From positions 124,001-188,000 of the forward strand of contig CBDDDW010000027.1 of the NCBI GenBank assembly GCA_965226805.1: a stretch of 64,000 bases of DNA. Direction: 5' to 3'. Within the stretch, counting starts at the first letter, position 1, and each line of letters opens with the position of its first letter. The DNA comes from CBDDDW01 sp965226805 (GTDB lineage: Bacteria > Chloroflexota > Dehalococcoidia > Lucifugimonadales > JAGWBF01). The notes under the pieces are model-generated. The model was not told the DNA's origin, ran no database searches, and saw only the letters and a list, made by a program, of their open reading frames with translations. The translations under genes and the position numbers were made by a program. Of this stretch, positions 18,291 through 27,410 are shown piece by piece.

Positions 18291-18680
18291 CTAGTCCCCG
18301 GTCTCAAGCAAGAACGCTTCGTATTGCTCGGCGGTGAGAAGGTTGTCCAGCTCCGTCACGTCGCTGGCTCTCACGCGCAGAAGCCACCCTTTGCCATAGG
18401 GGTCCTCGTTAACCAGCTCTGGGTGGTCTATCACGTTCTGATTGACTTCCAGTACCTCGCCGCTGATGGGGGACCAGACGTCCGATACCGCCTTGACGGA
18501 CTCCACCTCGCCCAGCTTGGCGAACTGCACCAGGCCCGTCCCGACAGGAGGTAGGTCCAGGTATACCACGTCTCCCAGATGGTCCTGCGCATAATGGGTG
18601 ACGCCCACCAGACTGCCTTTGTCCCCTTCGGGCTTTATCCACTCATGCTCTTTCGAGTATTTTCTGTCCGTGGGGTTCAC
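18291..18680 (-). CDS. gcvH: Glycine cleavage system H protein
   Basis: Lipoyl carrier that shuttles the aminomethyl intermediate between P, T and L proteins. The 129 residues have the lipoylation site K63 in GEVESVKAVSDVWSPISG and the YSKEHEWIK start. GTG start at 18678-18680, overlapping the gcvT stop as GTGA, so it is coupled to gcvT. Normal length. The L protein (dihydrolipoamide dehydrogenase) is not in the window. Confidence 0.97.
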   Translation of the reverse strand: MNPTDRKYSKEHEWIKPEGDKGSLVGVTHYAQDHLGDVVYLDLPPVGTGLVQFAKLGEVESVKAVSDVWSPISGEVLEVNQNVIDHPELVNEDPYGKGWLLRVRASDVTELDNLLTAEQYEAFLLETGD

Positions 18681-19774
18681 GGTGTGGCACTCCTAGCGTA
18701 GAAAGGCAGAGGGACCACCTCCACCTCTGTGAGTTTGCCGCGGATATCCACCAGGAGCCTGTTACCGGGGAGCGCGAACGCAGACGTAACATAGCCCATG
18801 GCAATACTCCTGTCAAGGGTAGGGGAATGGGTCCCGGAGGTGACTGTTCCAACCTGGGTGCCGTGTTGGAAAATGGCATGGCCCTGCCTGGCGATGGTCC
18901 TGCCATGGATCACCAGACCGATCAGCCGGCTACTCGGGCCCTCCTCCTTCTGTCGCCTCAGGGAAGCAGCCCCTACGAACTCCTTGTCCAGGCGTACGAA
19001 CCGTTCGAGGCCCGCTTCCAGGGGAGTGGTCGAGGTGTCGATATCATGCCCGTGGAGGGCCAGGCCCGCCTCCAAACGCAACACATCTCTGGAGCCGAGG
19101 CCACAGGGAGTGGCTCCCTGAGCCATGAGGGCCTCCCACACGTCGGGAGCGTCCTCGGCTTCCAGGATCAGCTCGAACCCGTCCTCTCCAGTGTACCCCG
19201 TCCGGCCGATGAGAGCTGACCTGGCGGCTACCGTTCCTTCCAGGGCGCCGAAGAAGCGGATGGCTGGCGGCTGCACGTCGGAGATCCGCTCCAGGAGGTC
19301 AGGGGTAGCGGGTCCCTGCAAGGCAACCATAGCCGTGGATTCAGTCCGGTCCTCGATGAACGCCCCTGGGAACTTCTCCCCCGCCCAGCGCCTCACCCAG
19401 GGCACCACGTATTGGTGGTTGGCAGCGTTGCACACGAGCAGGTAGTGGTCTTCACCGAGGCGGTAGAATACGGTGTCGTCGATGATGCCGCCCTCCTCGT
19501 TGCAGATCATGGCATACCGCGCCCTTCCCTGCCGAAGGCTTGAGGCGTCCGAGGTGACTATCCAGTCCATGAGGAGGTAGGCCTCCGGGCCGGTGATGTG
19601 GAGCCTCCCCATGTGGGATACGTCGAAAATCCCCGCATTGGACCGGACGGCTTTGCTTTCGGCGAGAATGCCGCTGTACTGAAGAGGCATCTCCCACCCG
19701 GCGAAGGGCACCATCCGGCCATTCAGGGAGGTGTGTGTCTCGTAGAGCGATGTGCGCTTAAGATCTCCCGTCAA
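18677..19774 (-). CDS. gcvT: Glycine cleavage system T protein (aminomethyltransferase)
   Basis: Transfers the methylene group from GcvH to tetrahydrofolate, releasing ammonia. The 365 residues include MVPFAGWEMPLQYSGI, FDVSHMGRLHITGPEA and the folate-site region RTGYTGEDGFELIL, plus the C-terminal GTVTSGTHSPTLDRSIAMGYV. The start is TTG at 19772-19774 with AGAGG about 9 nt upstream. It begins only 28 nt after the ABC exporter gene, leaving no room for a glycine riboswitch, so the gcv genes may be read from the exporter promoter or from one inside that gene. Confidence 0.96.
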   Translation of the reverse strand: MTGDLKRTSLYETHTSLNGRMVPFAGWEMPLQYSGILAESKAVRSNAGIFDVSHMGRLHITGPEAYLLMDWIVTSDASSLRQGRARYAMICNEEGGIIDDTVFYRLGEDHYLLVCNAANHQYVVPWVRRWAGEKFPGAFIEDRTESTAMVALQGPATPDLLERISDVQPPAIRFFGALEGTVAARSALIGRTGYTGEDGFELILEAEDAPDVWEALMAQGATPCGLGSRDVLRLEAGLALHGHDIDTSTTPLEAGLERFVRLDKEFVGAASLRRQKEEGPSSRLIGLVIHGRTIARQGHAIFQHGTQVGTVTSGTHSPTLDRSIAMGYVTSAFALPGNRLLVDIRGKLTEVEVVPLPFYARSATP

Positions 19775-19802
19775 CAGAGCAACCTCTAGGAGCGCTTAGC
19801 TA

Positions 19803-21728
19803 TTATTCGGCTTCTTGCGGCTGGGCAGAGCCGTCGGACGTCACCCATCCCTCATCACCATCTCCATCAGCATCAGCGGTGACAGATTCCATGCCGTAGT
19901 TGATGGCATGGAGGCGGGCATACGCCCCTTTCCGGGCCATCAGCTCATGGTGCCTGCCCTCTTCGACCACACTGCCGTTATCGAGCACCACTATCCTATC
20001 GGCGTCCCGGATGGTTGACAGCCGGTGGGCGATGACGATGGAGGTACGGCCCTCAAGGACGCGCTTTAGAGCCTGCTGGATGAGAAGTTCTGTCTGGGTA
20101 TCGATGTTGGCGGTTGCCTCATCCAGGACCAGTATTCGGGGATTGCCGACGATCGCTCGGGCGAAGCTGATCAGCTGACGCTGTCCTACGCTGAGGTTCG
20201 TGCCTCGCTCCGCCAATCTGGTGTCGTATCCGTGCTCCAGAGTCATGATGAAGTCGTGGGCCCCAACGGCTTTGGCTGCGTCAATGACGGCTTCTTCGCT
20301 GACGTCTTCATTGCTAAAGGTTATGTTCTCTTTCACTGTGTCCGAGAACAGGTACGGCTCCTGGAGGACCATACTGGTCTGGCTTACCAGTGACTTGCGG
20401 GTAACGTCGTTTATGTCCATGTCGTCGACAGTTATTCTCCCCTCGGTGACGTTGGCGAAACGGCTCAGAAGGGTCACCAACGTCGTCTTGCCGGCTCCCG
20501 TGGTCCCCACCAACGCTATTGTCTCTCCGGCTGCTATATCCAAGTTTACGTCTGTGAGGACGGGTATCCCCGCAACGTAGTGGAATCCCACACCCTCGTA
20601 ACGGATTTTTCCCTGGATAGGGGGCATCTCGACGGCGTCGGGGGCATCCTTCACTTCAGGTCTCAGGTCAATCACCTCGAATATCCGGACGCCGGAGGCC
20701 ATTGCCCTCTGAAGCTGGCTGTACTGCATGGTCAGGTGTAGGATGGGCTCGAAGAACCGCTGAATCCACATGGTAAAGACGACCATTACCTCCCAGCCCA
20801 GGTCGCCATCCAGCACCATTTCCGCCCCCATGACGACGACGACGCCGATAGCGAAACCGGTCAAGAGCCCCACCAACGGGTTCAGGCCACCGGAGAAGCG
20901 GCTGGCCTGCAGGTTGGCGTCCAGGTGCTCGTAGTTGAGTTCCTTGAAGTGGGCTAGATTGACATCCTGCCGGTTGAGACTCTCAACCACCCGTACCCCG
21001 GTTATGTTCTGGTTGTACTCGCCGTTGACCATCGCGATGGCCCGCCGGATGCGCATAAAGGAGCGCCTGGCGAACCGCTGCCAGAATCCCAAGAGGAAGA
21101 ACAGAATCGGAATTACGCTCATGCTCACCAGGGCCAGACGCCACTCTATGAACAACATGACCGTTATTATTCCGACGAGGCTCAGTATGTCGGCCAGGCT
21201 CTGGACCAGGAGCTCGAAGGTCTCCTGCAGCTGAATAACGTCGCTGGTGTTGCGGGACATGATCCGGCCTACAGGTGTGCGATGGTAGAAAGAGAGTGAG
21301 AGTCGCTGCAGATGGTTGAACATCTGGGTGCGAAGGGCGAAAAGGATGCTCTGGCTTATCCTGGGCATGTAAACGAACTGGAGGTAGTTGGCGCCGAAGT
21401 GCACCAGGACAACTCCCATGAAACCTAACGCCATCAGGTGCAGGCCCGTGGCGTCGCCCTCATTAACGAAGTATTTGATGGAGAGCAGCAACACCAAAGG
21501 TATGCCCACGGTCCCGGCGATGTAGACAATCACCGATCCCACGGCGACGGCCACGTCGAACTTGTAAGGCCGGAGGTATTTGAGGAGGCGCATCACGACC
21601 TTGTGATCGTATACGGCGCCTACGACCCCCTCGTCAGTCAGGCTGTCCTGGGTAGCTGCACCTATGCCGGAAGCGCCGATGCCGCGCATGCCGCTCATCA
21701 TGCCACCGAAGCCGCCTCCCCCGCGCAT
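19803..21728 (-). CDS. ABC exporter half-transporter, catalytically competent half
   Basis: Exporter of the B/MsbA-like class with membrane and ATPase domains fused (641 residues). After a Gly/Met-rich N-terminus, six helices span about 70-345; the ATPase has Walker A GTTGAGKTT, Walker B VLDEATANID with the catalytic Glu, and a signature that reads LSVGQ instead of LSGGQ. The partner gene, ending on the base before this ATG, has the reverse pattern (LSGGQ but Asp in place of the catalytic Glu). Together they match the asymmetric heterodimers with one weak and one strong ATP site (TM287/288, LmrCD type). Substrate unknown; lipid or drug is typical. Confidence 0.93.
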   Translation of the reverse strand: MRGGGGFGGMMSGMRGIGASGIGAATQDSLTDEGVVGAVYDHKVVMRLLKYLRPYKFDVAVAVGSVIVYIAGTVGIPLVLLLSIKYFVNEGDATGLHLMALGFMGVVLVHFGANYLQFVYMPRISQSILFALRTQMFNHLQRLSLSFYHRTPVGRIMSRNTSDVIQLQETFELLVQSLADILSLVGIITVMLFIEWRLALVSMSVIPILFFLLGFWQRFARRSFMRIRRAIAMVNGEYNQNITGVRVVESLNRQDVNLAHFKELNYEHLDANLQASRFSGGLNPLVGLLTGFAIGVVVVMGAEMVLDGDLGWEVMVVFTMWIQRFFEPILHLTMQYSQLQRAMASGVRIFEVIDLRPEVKDAPDAVEMPPIQGKIRYEGVGFHYVAGIPVLTDVNLDIAAGETIALVGTTGAGKTTLVTLLSRFANVTEGRITVDDMDINDVTRKSLVSQTSMVLQEPYLFSDTVKENITFSNEDVSEEAVIDAAKAVGAHDFIMTLEHGYDTRLAERGTNLSVGQRQLISFARAIVGNPRILVLDEATANIDTQTELLIQQALKRVLEGRTSIVIAHRLSTIRDADRIVVLDNGSVVEEGRHHELMARKGAYARLHAINYGMESVTADADGDGDEGWVTSDGSAQPQEAE

Positions 21729-23570
21729 CTAGTTGTCGCCTCCGTTCCCGCCTGTCATGGCCTCCCCTCGGACGACTCCCCCAATCCCCATTGAGGTGTC
21801 CAGCAACACTTCTTCCTGGGGCCTCAGCTGTAGTTCATATATGTCCCGGTATATGCCTCCTCTACCTATGAGCTCATCGTGAGTGCCCCGTTCCACGATC
21901 TCCCCGTCCTTCAACACCATGATCAGGTCCGCCTGGCGCACGGTGCTCAGACGGTGAGCAATCACGAAGGTGGTGCGCCCCTTCATTACCTGGGTCATGG
22001 CCCTGTGAATCAGCCGCTCTGTCTCGACGTCCACGCTGGACGTGGAGTCGTCCAGAATCAGCACGGGAGGGTCTATCAGAACGGTCCTGGCTATGGACAA
22101 ACGTTGTCGCTGACCTCCAGACAGCGTGCTTCCTCTCTCTCCGACCCAGGTGTCGTACCCGTCGGGCAGGCTCATGATGTGGTCGTGCAGCTGAGCAACT
22201 TTGGCCGCCTTGACTATGTCCTCGAAGGGGGCCTGCACAGCGCCATAGGCCAGGTTGTCCCTGATGGTGGCGCTGAAGAGATACACGTCCTGCTGAACGA
22301 TGCCCACGTTTTGCCGGAGGGAGGCCAGAGTGAACTCGCGTATATCCACCCCATCTATGGTGATTCGGCCCTGGGTGATATCGTAGAAACGGGGCAAGAG
22401 GTTGACGATAGTGGTCTTCCCACTCCCAGGCGCCCCCAGCAACGCCACAACCGACCCTGGCGCTACAGAGATATTCACATTTCTCAGCGATGGCACCCGG
22501 TTGTCGTAGGAAAAAGAGACCTCTTCAAAGCGTACATGGCCTGTGGCTCTCCCCATGTCCCTTGCGTCTGGCTTCTCCTGCACGGGGGACTGAGCATCCA
22601 GCACGTCAAAGAGCCGCTGCCCCGATGAGGCCGCGCGGGAGAAGCTGTTTATGACAAAGGGCGTCATACGAACGGGAAAGGTAAGACGGTTAAGGTACAG
22701 GATAAACATGGTCAAGCCGCCCGCGGTGAGGTCGCCCCTGATCACCTCCCAGCCTCCGTACCACAAGATAAGGCCGAGGGCCAGACTAAAGTACAGGGTC
22801 ATCCGGGCGCTTTCAGTCCCCTGGAGCCGTTCGGACTGGAAATGCTCCTGGCGAATCTGCTGGGCTTTGCCCTCGAATTTCTTGATCTCGTGATCTTCAG
22901 CGGCAAAGGCCTTAACCACCTGCATCCCAGCCAGATTCTCCTGCAAGGTAGTGACAGAATCGCCCATGGCTATCTGGACGCGATCCCACATCCTACGCAA
23001 CCGCCCCCCCACCACACCGGCCCTGAAGATCAGGAAGGGAACGAAGGACATGCTGATCAGGGCCAACTCCCAGTTGAGAAACAGCAGAAAACACGGCAGC
23101 GCGATCAGCAGGAAGACCACTTCCACAGAGCGGACCAGGCCCATCATGATATAGCGGCGCACCGCCTCGATGTCCGCTGTGGCCTTGGACATGAGGTCGC
23201 CGGTGTGCTCCTTGTCATGGTACGCAAAGCTCAGATGTTGCAGCTTGTCGTAGAAGGAGTTCCTTATGTCGTAGGAGACTTTCTGCGAGAGGGAATCCGT
23301 GGTGTAAGTGCGAGCGAATTCCGAGAGGCCTCTCAGAACGGTCATTGCCAACAGACCCACGGCGATCCAGACAAAGGAGTCTAGCGCCACATCCACTAGA
23401 GACAGTATCTGTCCATCTTCTGACGTGACTACCAGCTTGTCGATAGCGTTACCGAGGAGAAAGGGGATGGTCAGAGAGAACAATATGGCCAATAAAGTCG
23501 TGAGATAGGCCAGGCTGAGTCGCACCCGGTAGCGCGCGGCCATACCGGTGATTCTTTTTACTACCCGCAT
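21729..23570 (-). CDS. ABC exporter half-transporter, degenerate-site half
   Basis: Partner of the exporter gene that follows with zero spacing (TAG then ATG). The 613 residues comprise six membrane helices (about 15-320) and an ATPase domain with Walker A GAPGSGKTT, a normal LSGGQRQR signature and Walker B VLILDDSTSSVD, where Asp replaces the catalytic Glu. This Asp is diagnostic of the degenerate half in heterodimeric ABC exporters. The membrane part opens RMAARYRVRLSLAYLTTLLA. First gene in a run that continues into gcvT-H-PA-PB; the metabolic link is not clear and may be only positional. Confidence 0.93.
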   Translation of the reverse strand: MRVVKRITGMAARYRVRLSLAYLTTLLAILFSLTIPFLLGNAIDKLVVTSEDGQILSLVDVALDSFVWIAVGLLAMTVLRGLSEFARTYTTDSLSQKVSYDIRNSFYDKLQHLSFAYHDKEHTGDLMSKATADIEAVRRYIMMGLVRSVEVVFLLIALPCFLLFLNWELALISMSFVPFLIFRAGVVGGRLRRMWDRVQIAMGDSVTTLQENLAGMQVVKAFAAEDHEIKKFEGKAQQIRQEHFQSERLQGTESARMTLYFSLALGLILWYGGWEVIRGDLTAGGLTMFILYLNRLTFPVRMTPFVINSFSRAASSGQRLFDVLDAQSPVQEKPDARDMGRATGHVRFEEVSFSYDNRVPSLRNVNISVAPGSVVALLGAPGSGKTTIVNLLPRFYDITQGRITIDGVDIREFTLASLRQNVGIVQQDVYLFSATIRDNLAYGAVQAPFEDIVKAAKVAQLHDHIMSLPDGYDTWVGERGSTLSGGQRQRLSIARTVLIDPPVLILDDSTSSVDVETERLIHRAMTQVMKGRTTFVIAHRLSTVRQADLIMVLKDGEIVERGTHDELIGRGGIYRDIYELQLRPQEEVLLDTSMGIGGVVRGEAMTGGNGGDN

Positions 23571-23737
23571 CTAGACAATCAGACCAACTTCGCAGAGACC
23601 CTGTAGGGGTTGAGGCGGAGCCCTGGGACCTTTCTAGTTTAGGACCGGCACACGATGCTCGGTCCGTGCGGCGGTCGAAACCATTATAATACAAACTTGG
23701 CTACAAGTATATGCAGATAGGGAGCGGGACAGCGTCT

Positions 23738-23778
23738 CTACGATGGACCCCTTTGCTCAGCGGAGGGGTCCATCGTAG
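23738..23778. repeat. Perfect 15-bp inverted repeat
   Basis: CTACGATGGACCCCT (23738-23752) and AGGGGTCCATCGTAG (23764-23778) pair perfectly around an 11-nt loop. No T-run follows on either side, so termination is uncertain. Its compact form suggests a small mobile palindrome. Confidence 0.75.
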
Positions 23779-23862
23779 CTCACGAAGCTTCTTCCCCTGC
23801 GGCTCAGAATCGTCCATCCCGATTGCCTCCTGCGCCCAAACGGATGAAAATGCCGACACCTT

Positions 23863-23950
23863 TGTCACCCTTGAACGGAGCGAAGGGCCTGGAGCAGGTG
23901 GGGTCTCACCATCCCCACGCCAGATTCTTCGCCTGCGGCTCAGAATGACA
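23863..23950. repeat. Dispersed repeat family B, copy 1
   Basis: Starts TGTCACCCTTGAACGGAG and ends CTCAGAATGACA, the imperfect inverse of its start. Interior: GCGAAGGG near one end and AGATTCTTCGCC near the other. The same arrangement occurs at 25755-25840, and a half copy at 23982-24012. Confidence 0.7.
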
Positions 23951-23981
23951 CTTTCGTGGGAATGACAACGGCATCCCCGCT

Positions 23982-24012
23982 TGTCACCCTTGAGCGGAGC
24001 GAAGGGTCTTTG
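23982..24012. repeat. Dispersed repeat family B, partial copy
   Basis: TGTCACCCTTGAGCGGAGCG plus AAGGGTC matches the left end of family B; the right end is missing. It follows the full copy by 31 nt. Confidence 0.6.
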
Positions 24013-24192
24013 CTCCGCCCTCAGTAAAGACGCGGGATTGACAGATGGGAGGTCTCCGAATGACAACCGGCGCCGCCCTGGATTCAGCACTAGATTGACT
24101 TGGAATGGAGGGTATCTTACCATGGGTCGGACTCTTTCTCCGTATGCCCCCGCCAAGGTCAGCATAGCCAAAATTGAAGGAGGTGGCCGCTC

Positions 24193-25602
24193 ATGAAGAT
24201 GTATATCGGAGGCCAATGGGTAGATAAGGCTAAGACGGTCCCTGTCATCAACCCATTCGACGGGTCACAGATAGATACAGTGCCCAGGGGGGACGGCGCC
24301 GACGTGGAAGCTGCCATCTCAAGCGCCGTGAGGGGCGCGGCGGTCATGGCCAACCTCACCGGCTACCAGCGGTTCGCTATCCTCCGCAAGGCCGCCGACT
24401 TGATAGAGGAGAGGCGGGAGGACCTGGCCAGGACGATTACCATGGAGGAGGGCAAGACCATTGCCGAAGCCCGGACCGAAGTGTCTCGGGCTGTCCAGAC
24501 CATATCTCTCTCCGGTGAGGAGGCGAAGCGGCTGCACGGGGAGACGGTGCCCCTGGATGGGGCGCCTGGCCAAACCTGGCACCTGGCATTCACCCTCCGC
24601 GTGCCCTGTGGTGTGGTGGCGGCCATCGCCCCATTTAACTTTCCCTTGAACCTAGTGTGCCACAAGGTGGGCCCGGCTCTGGCCGGGGGCAACTCGGTTA
24701 TCATCAAACCCGCCAGCGACACGCCCCTCTCCGCCCTGAAGCTAACGGAGATACTCCTGGAGGGGGGTCTGCCTGAGGAGGCGGTGCAGTGCGTCACCGG
24801 CCCCGGCGGCGAGATTGGGGATGCCTTGTGCAGCGACCGGCGGGTCCGCAAGATCACCTTCACCGGCAGCCGAGACGTGGGAGAGCACATCTGCCGTGTG
24901 GCGGGACTAAAGAAGGTGACCATGGAGCTGGGCTCCAACTCCCCCATGATCATCATGCCCGATGCCGATGTCGAGAAGGTGGCAAAGGCCACCGTGGTCA
25001 ACGGCTACTCCAACGCTGGACAGGTCTGCATCTCCACCCAGCGCGTGCTGGTGGACGGGAATATATACGGGGACTTCCTCGACGCCCTGAAGCCACATGT
25101 GGCCGGCATCAAGACCGGGAACCCGTTGGAGGAAGACGTGATGATGGGGCCCATGGTCCGGGAGGACGACGCCGTCCGTGTGGGGGAGTGGATCAATGAG
25201 GCGCTGGGCACGGGCGCCCGGCTGCTGGTGGGCGGTGAGCGCTCCGGTGCCATGTACGCCCCCACGGTGATTGCCGACGTCAACCCGGAAATGAGAATCT
25301 CCTGCGACGAGCTGTTCGGTCCCGCCGTGGCTGTAACCCGGTTCAGCGAGATAGACGAGGCCATCGCGCTGGCCAACGACTCCATCTACGGACTTAGCGC
25401 GGGCATATTTACCCAGAACCTCGACTGGGCTATCAGATTCGCCAGGGAGGTCCACTCCGGCAACCTGATGATCAACGCGGGACCCCAGTTCCGCGCCGAC
25501 CTCATGCCCTACGGCGGGCTGAAGGACAGCGGGATGGGCAAGGAAGGCCCCAAGTACGCCGTCGAGGAGATGACCGAGCTGAAGATGGTGGCCTTCCTGT
25601 AG
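24193..25602 (+). CDS. NAD(P)-dependent aldehyde dehydrogenase
   Basis: Oxidises an aldehyde to its acid. The 469 residues contain the full catalytic set: N149 in APFNFP, K172 in IKPAS, the Rossmann GSRDVGEHI near 226-234, E245 in ELGSNSP and the nucleophile C279 in GYSNAGQVCIS. The wording around Cys279 resembles the lactaldehyde, sulfoacetaldehyde and phosphonoacetaldehyde dehydrogenase group, but the substrate is not determined. Strong site GGAGGTGG ahead of the ATG. It stands alone between two repeat-filled gaps. Confidence 0.92.
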   Translation: MKMYIGGQWVDKAKTVPVINPFDGSQIDTVPRGDGADVEAAISSAVRGAAVMANLTGYQRFAILRKAADLIEERREDLARTITMEEGKTIAEARTEVSRAVQTISLSGEEAKRLHGETVPLDGAPGQTWHLAFTLRVPCGVVAAIAPFNFPLNLVCHKVGPALAGGNSVIIKPASDTPLSALKLTEILLEGGLPEEAVQCVTGPGGEIGDALCSDRRVRKITFTGSRDVGEHICRVAGLKKVTMELGSNSPMIIMPDADVEKVAKATVVNGYSNAGQVCISTQRVLVDGNIYGDFLDALKPHVAGIKTGNPLEEDVMMGPMVREDDAVRVGEWINEALGTGARLLVGGERSGAMYAPTVIADVNPEMRISCDELFGPAVAVTRFSEIDEAIALANDSIYGLSAGIFTQNLDWAIRFAREVHSGNLMINAGPQFRADLMPYGGLKDSGMGKEGPKYAVEEMTELKMVAFL

Positions 25603-25618
25603 GAGTTGGATAAACGAT

Positions 25619-25917
25619 GTGTAAGAGGCTGACGAAGAAGGGAGTGCAGAGGGGCGAAGCCCCTTTGTCAGGAGTCTGAGGGTGTCCCTCAGATGTAAAA
25701 CCTTCCCCCTTCCTGCTAGGAAGGGGCCTTGCCCCAAAAAGTCGCATCCCATGCTGTCACCCTGAGCGCAGCGAAGGGTCTTACCTTGGCCATAAGGAGC
25801 CGGGGACAGATTCTTCGTCGCTTCGCTCCTCAGAATGACAGTTTTAAGGCAGGGCCGCTAGGAAGGGGGTCAGGGGGATGGTCGGAAGGGTTTTACAGCA
25901 CCCTGCTAAGCCTGGAG
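25619..25917 (-). repeat. Dispersed repeat family A, copy 2, split by a family B repeat
   Basis: On the minus strand this reads TTAGCAGGGTGCTGTAAAAC at the left end, then CCATCCCCCTGACCC, and ends TTCGTCAGCCTC. The middle also has TCTGAGGGACACCCTCAGA and AAAGGGGCTTCGCCCCT as in copies 3 and 4. Between the two halves lies a complete family B repeat (25755-25840), which suggests that B inserted into A. The left end provides the TAG stop of the gene at 25906. It fills the whole 303-nt gap after the dehydrogenase gene. Confidence 0.75.
25755..25840. repeat. Dispersed repeat family B, copy nested in family A
   Basis: Begins TGTCACCCTGAGCGCAGCG and ends CTCCTCAGAATGACA, with AAGGGTC and AGATTCTTCG inside, matching 23863-23950 end for end. 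It interrupts the family A element at 25619-25917. Confidence 0.7.
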
Positions 25918-26522
25918 GAAGAGCGCTATACCCAGGATGAGCGGGTACAAATGGGCCAGTATCGGCGGTGCGAACGGGCCACCCTTGAGCACGGCGTAAC
26001 CGACAGCTCCAGCCACACCCAGCCCAACGCCGAGCCAGCCCAGCCACTCCGGTAGGAGTCCGCTGGAAACGACCGCGCTGCCGAAGAACGTCCACGACGC
26101 GTAGGCAGAGAGCAGGTGGATACTATGGATCACACCGAACCAGTCACTCCAGCCCCCGATATCCCCCGGAACGTTTCGGGTCCGCTCGGTCTCTAGGGAC
26201 GCCGCAACGAGGGCCGTAAGCCGCCACGCGACTGCCACGAGCCATGCTGTGCCGCCCACAGCGAAGAGCGCGAAGCCGACCGTCCCATAGACGATGTCTC
26301 CACTGTCAGACAGTAACCGCGCTAGGGCAGCTAGCCCGGCAATGGTAATGGCCACGCCGGCTATCATCCAGGTGTGGATCCACCGCCACCTCCGGGTCGA
26401 CTGTGCGATCGCCAGCAGGGCTTCTGGTAGTCCTGCTTCCACAATGCCGCCCCGACAAGGAAGACGACGAACCCACCGATGAGTAGGCCGCCGACTGTTT
26501 GCAGATCAGTGCTTGTAACCAT
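25906..26522 (-). pseudogene. Membrane protein of unknown family with a frameshift
   Basis: The long frame (26442-25906) gives 178 residues with four or five membrane helices (WMIAGVAITIAGLAALA, GFALFAVGGTAWLVAVAW, SWTFFGSAVVSSGLLP, LGWLGVGLGVAGAVGYAVL) but opens abruptly. A second frame from ATG 26520-26522 encodes MVTSTDLQTVGGLLIGGFVV and then FLVGAALWKQDYQ, a good first helix. The two overlap at GACTACCAGAAGCCC. If a 12-base direct repeat CTACCAGAAGCC had collapsed there with loss of 13 bases, the join would read WKQDYQKPLPEALLAIA, which looks natural. The stop TAG falls in the end of repeat A copy 2, so the C-terminus may also be altered. Function unknown. Confidence 0.6.
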
Positions 26523-26555
26523 CGTGGTGATAACTCAGCTACAGAGTAGTCCAGC

Positions 26556-27341
26556 TCAAGTTGACTTGGTGCCCACGCGGGCGAACCTGCCCATTCCCAA
26601 CCTGACGGAGAGCACCGCGCCTAGGAAGAATACCACCCATCGCAGGTTATGGACCATGCCCAGCTTGCTCTTGCCCTCTGTCCTGCCGGTGAAGGTTATC
26701 GGAAGTGTGGAGATTCGCAGGCGGTGCCTCCTCACGATCAGTACCGATTCAGGCTGCACCTCGTAGTCGCGGGCCCTGCTCTCCGCCAACACCAGCTCCG
26801 CTCCCCGCCTCTTGTAGACCTTGAAGTTGGTGGTGGCGCCTGACGGTAAGTCAAGGAACCATCGGCACAGGCGGTTGGCTACAAGACTCTTGGACCGCCT
26901 CCACCACCCCCAGTGACTGCTTCGACCTCCTTCGGACGAGGCGCTGGCCAGCACCAGGTCAACCCCATCCTCTCCCGCCTCTGCAAGCAGCCGGGGGACA
27001 TCCTCCGGATCATGGGATAGGTCGGCGTCCATAGTCATGATGAGGTTACAGCCCTGCGCCAGTGCCAATTCCATGCCAGCGCGGATGGCCGATCCGAGGC
27101 CCTGCTTTCCTGGCCTCGTGATAAGAGTTATGTTCCCGAAACGGGATGCCAGACTGCCTGCCACCCGAGAAGTCCCGTCCGGGCTGTTGTCGTCCACGAC
27201 GAAGATCTGAGGCTTTGGGGTGAGTTCAAGCTCCTCCAAGCTCTCTACCAGACGAGGCAGGTTGCCCGCTTCGTTGTAGGTCGCTAGTACGATGCCTAGC
27301 TTTTCCACCGCCGCCTTACTCTCTTCCTCCGAGAATCCCAC
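26556..27341 (-). CDS. Polyprenol-phosphate sugar transferase (DPM1-like family 2 glycosyltransferase)
   Basis: Moves a sugar (often mannose) from a nucleotide donor to a polyprenyl phosphate at the membrane. The 261 residues begin the GT-A fold at LGIVLATYNEAGNLPRLVES, with FVVDDNSPDGTS (nucleotide site) and MDADLSHDPEDVP (metal site), and GAGMELALAQG-like helices. A C-terminal hydrophobic segment (VVFFLGAVLSVRLGMG) would be one anchor, short of the two or four of larger relatives. It ends 33 nt from the ORF start of the frameshifted membrane protein on the same strand. The sugar cannot be inferred. Confidence 0.88.
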   Translation of the reverse strand: MGFSEEESKAAVEKLGIVLATYNEAGNLPRLVESLEELELTPKPQIFVVDDNSPDGTSRVAGSLASRFGNITLITRPGKQGLGSAIRAGMELALAQGCNLIMTMDADLSHDPEDVPRLLAEAGEDGVDLVLASASSEGGRSSHWGWWRRSKSLVANRLCRWFLDLPSGATTNFKVYKRRGAELVLAESRARDYEVQPESVLIVRRHRLRISTLPITFTGRTEGKSKLGMVHNLRWVVFFLGAVLSVRLGMGRFARVGTKST

Positions 27342-27410
27342 GCCATGCCAATTCGTCTCCCTTTGTGAGAAAGGCCGGAAGAGAGCGCCGGCCGCTTCGT
27401 CTCCGTGCCA

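Larger units (their letters stand above)
23571..24192. other. Repeat-rich gap upstream of an aldehyde dehydrogenase gene
   Basis: Over 600 nt between divergent genes with no credible coding sequence. It contains a perfect 15-bp hairpin (23738-23778), a full family B repeat (23863-23950) and a partial family B repeat (23982-24012). The last 15 nt include GGAGGTGG, the ribosome-binding site of the dehydrogenase gene. Confidence 0.6.

Noticed and set aside
19775..19802. Glycine riboswitch ahead of gcvT
   Set aside because: Only 28 nt separate the exporter stop and the gcvT start, too short for one; nothing similar in the 18077-18290 gap.
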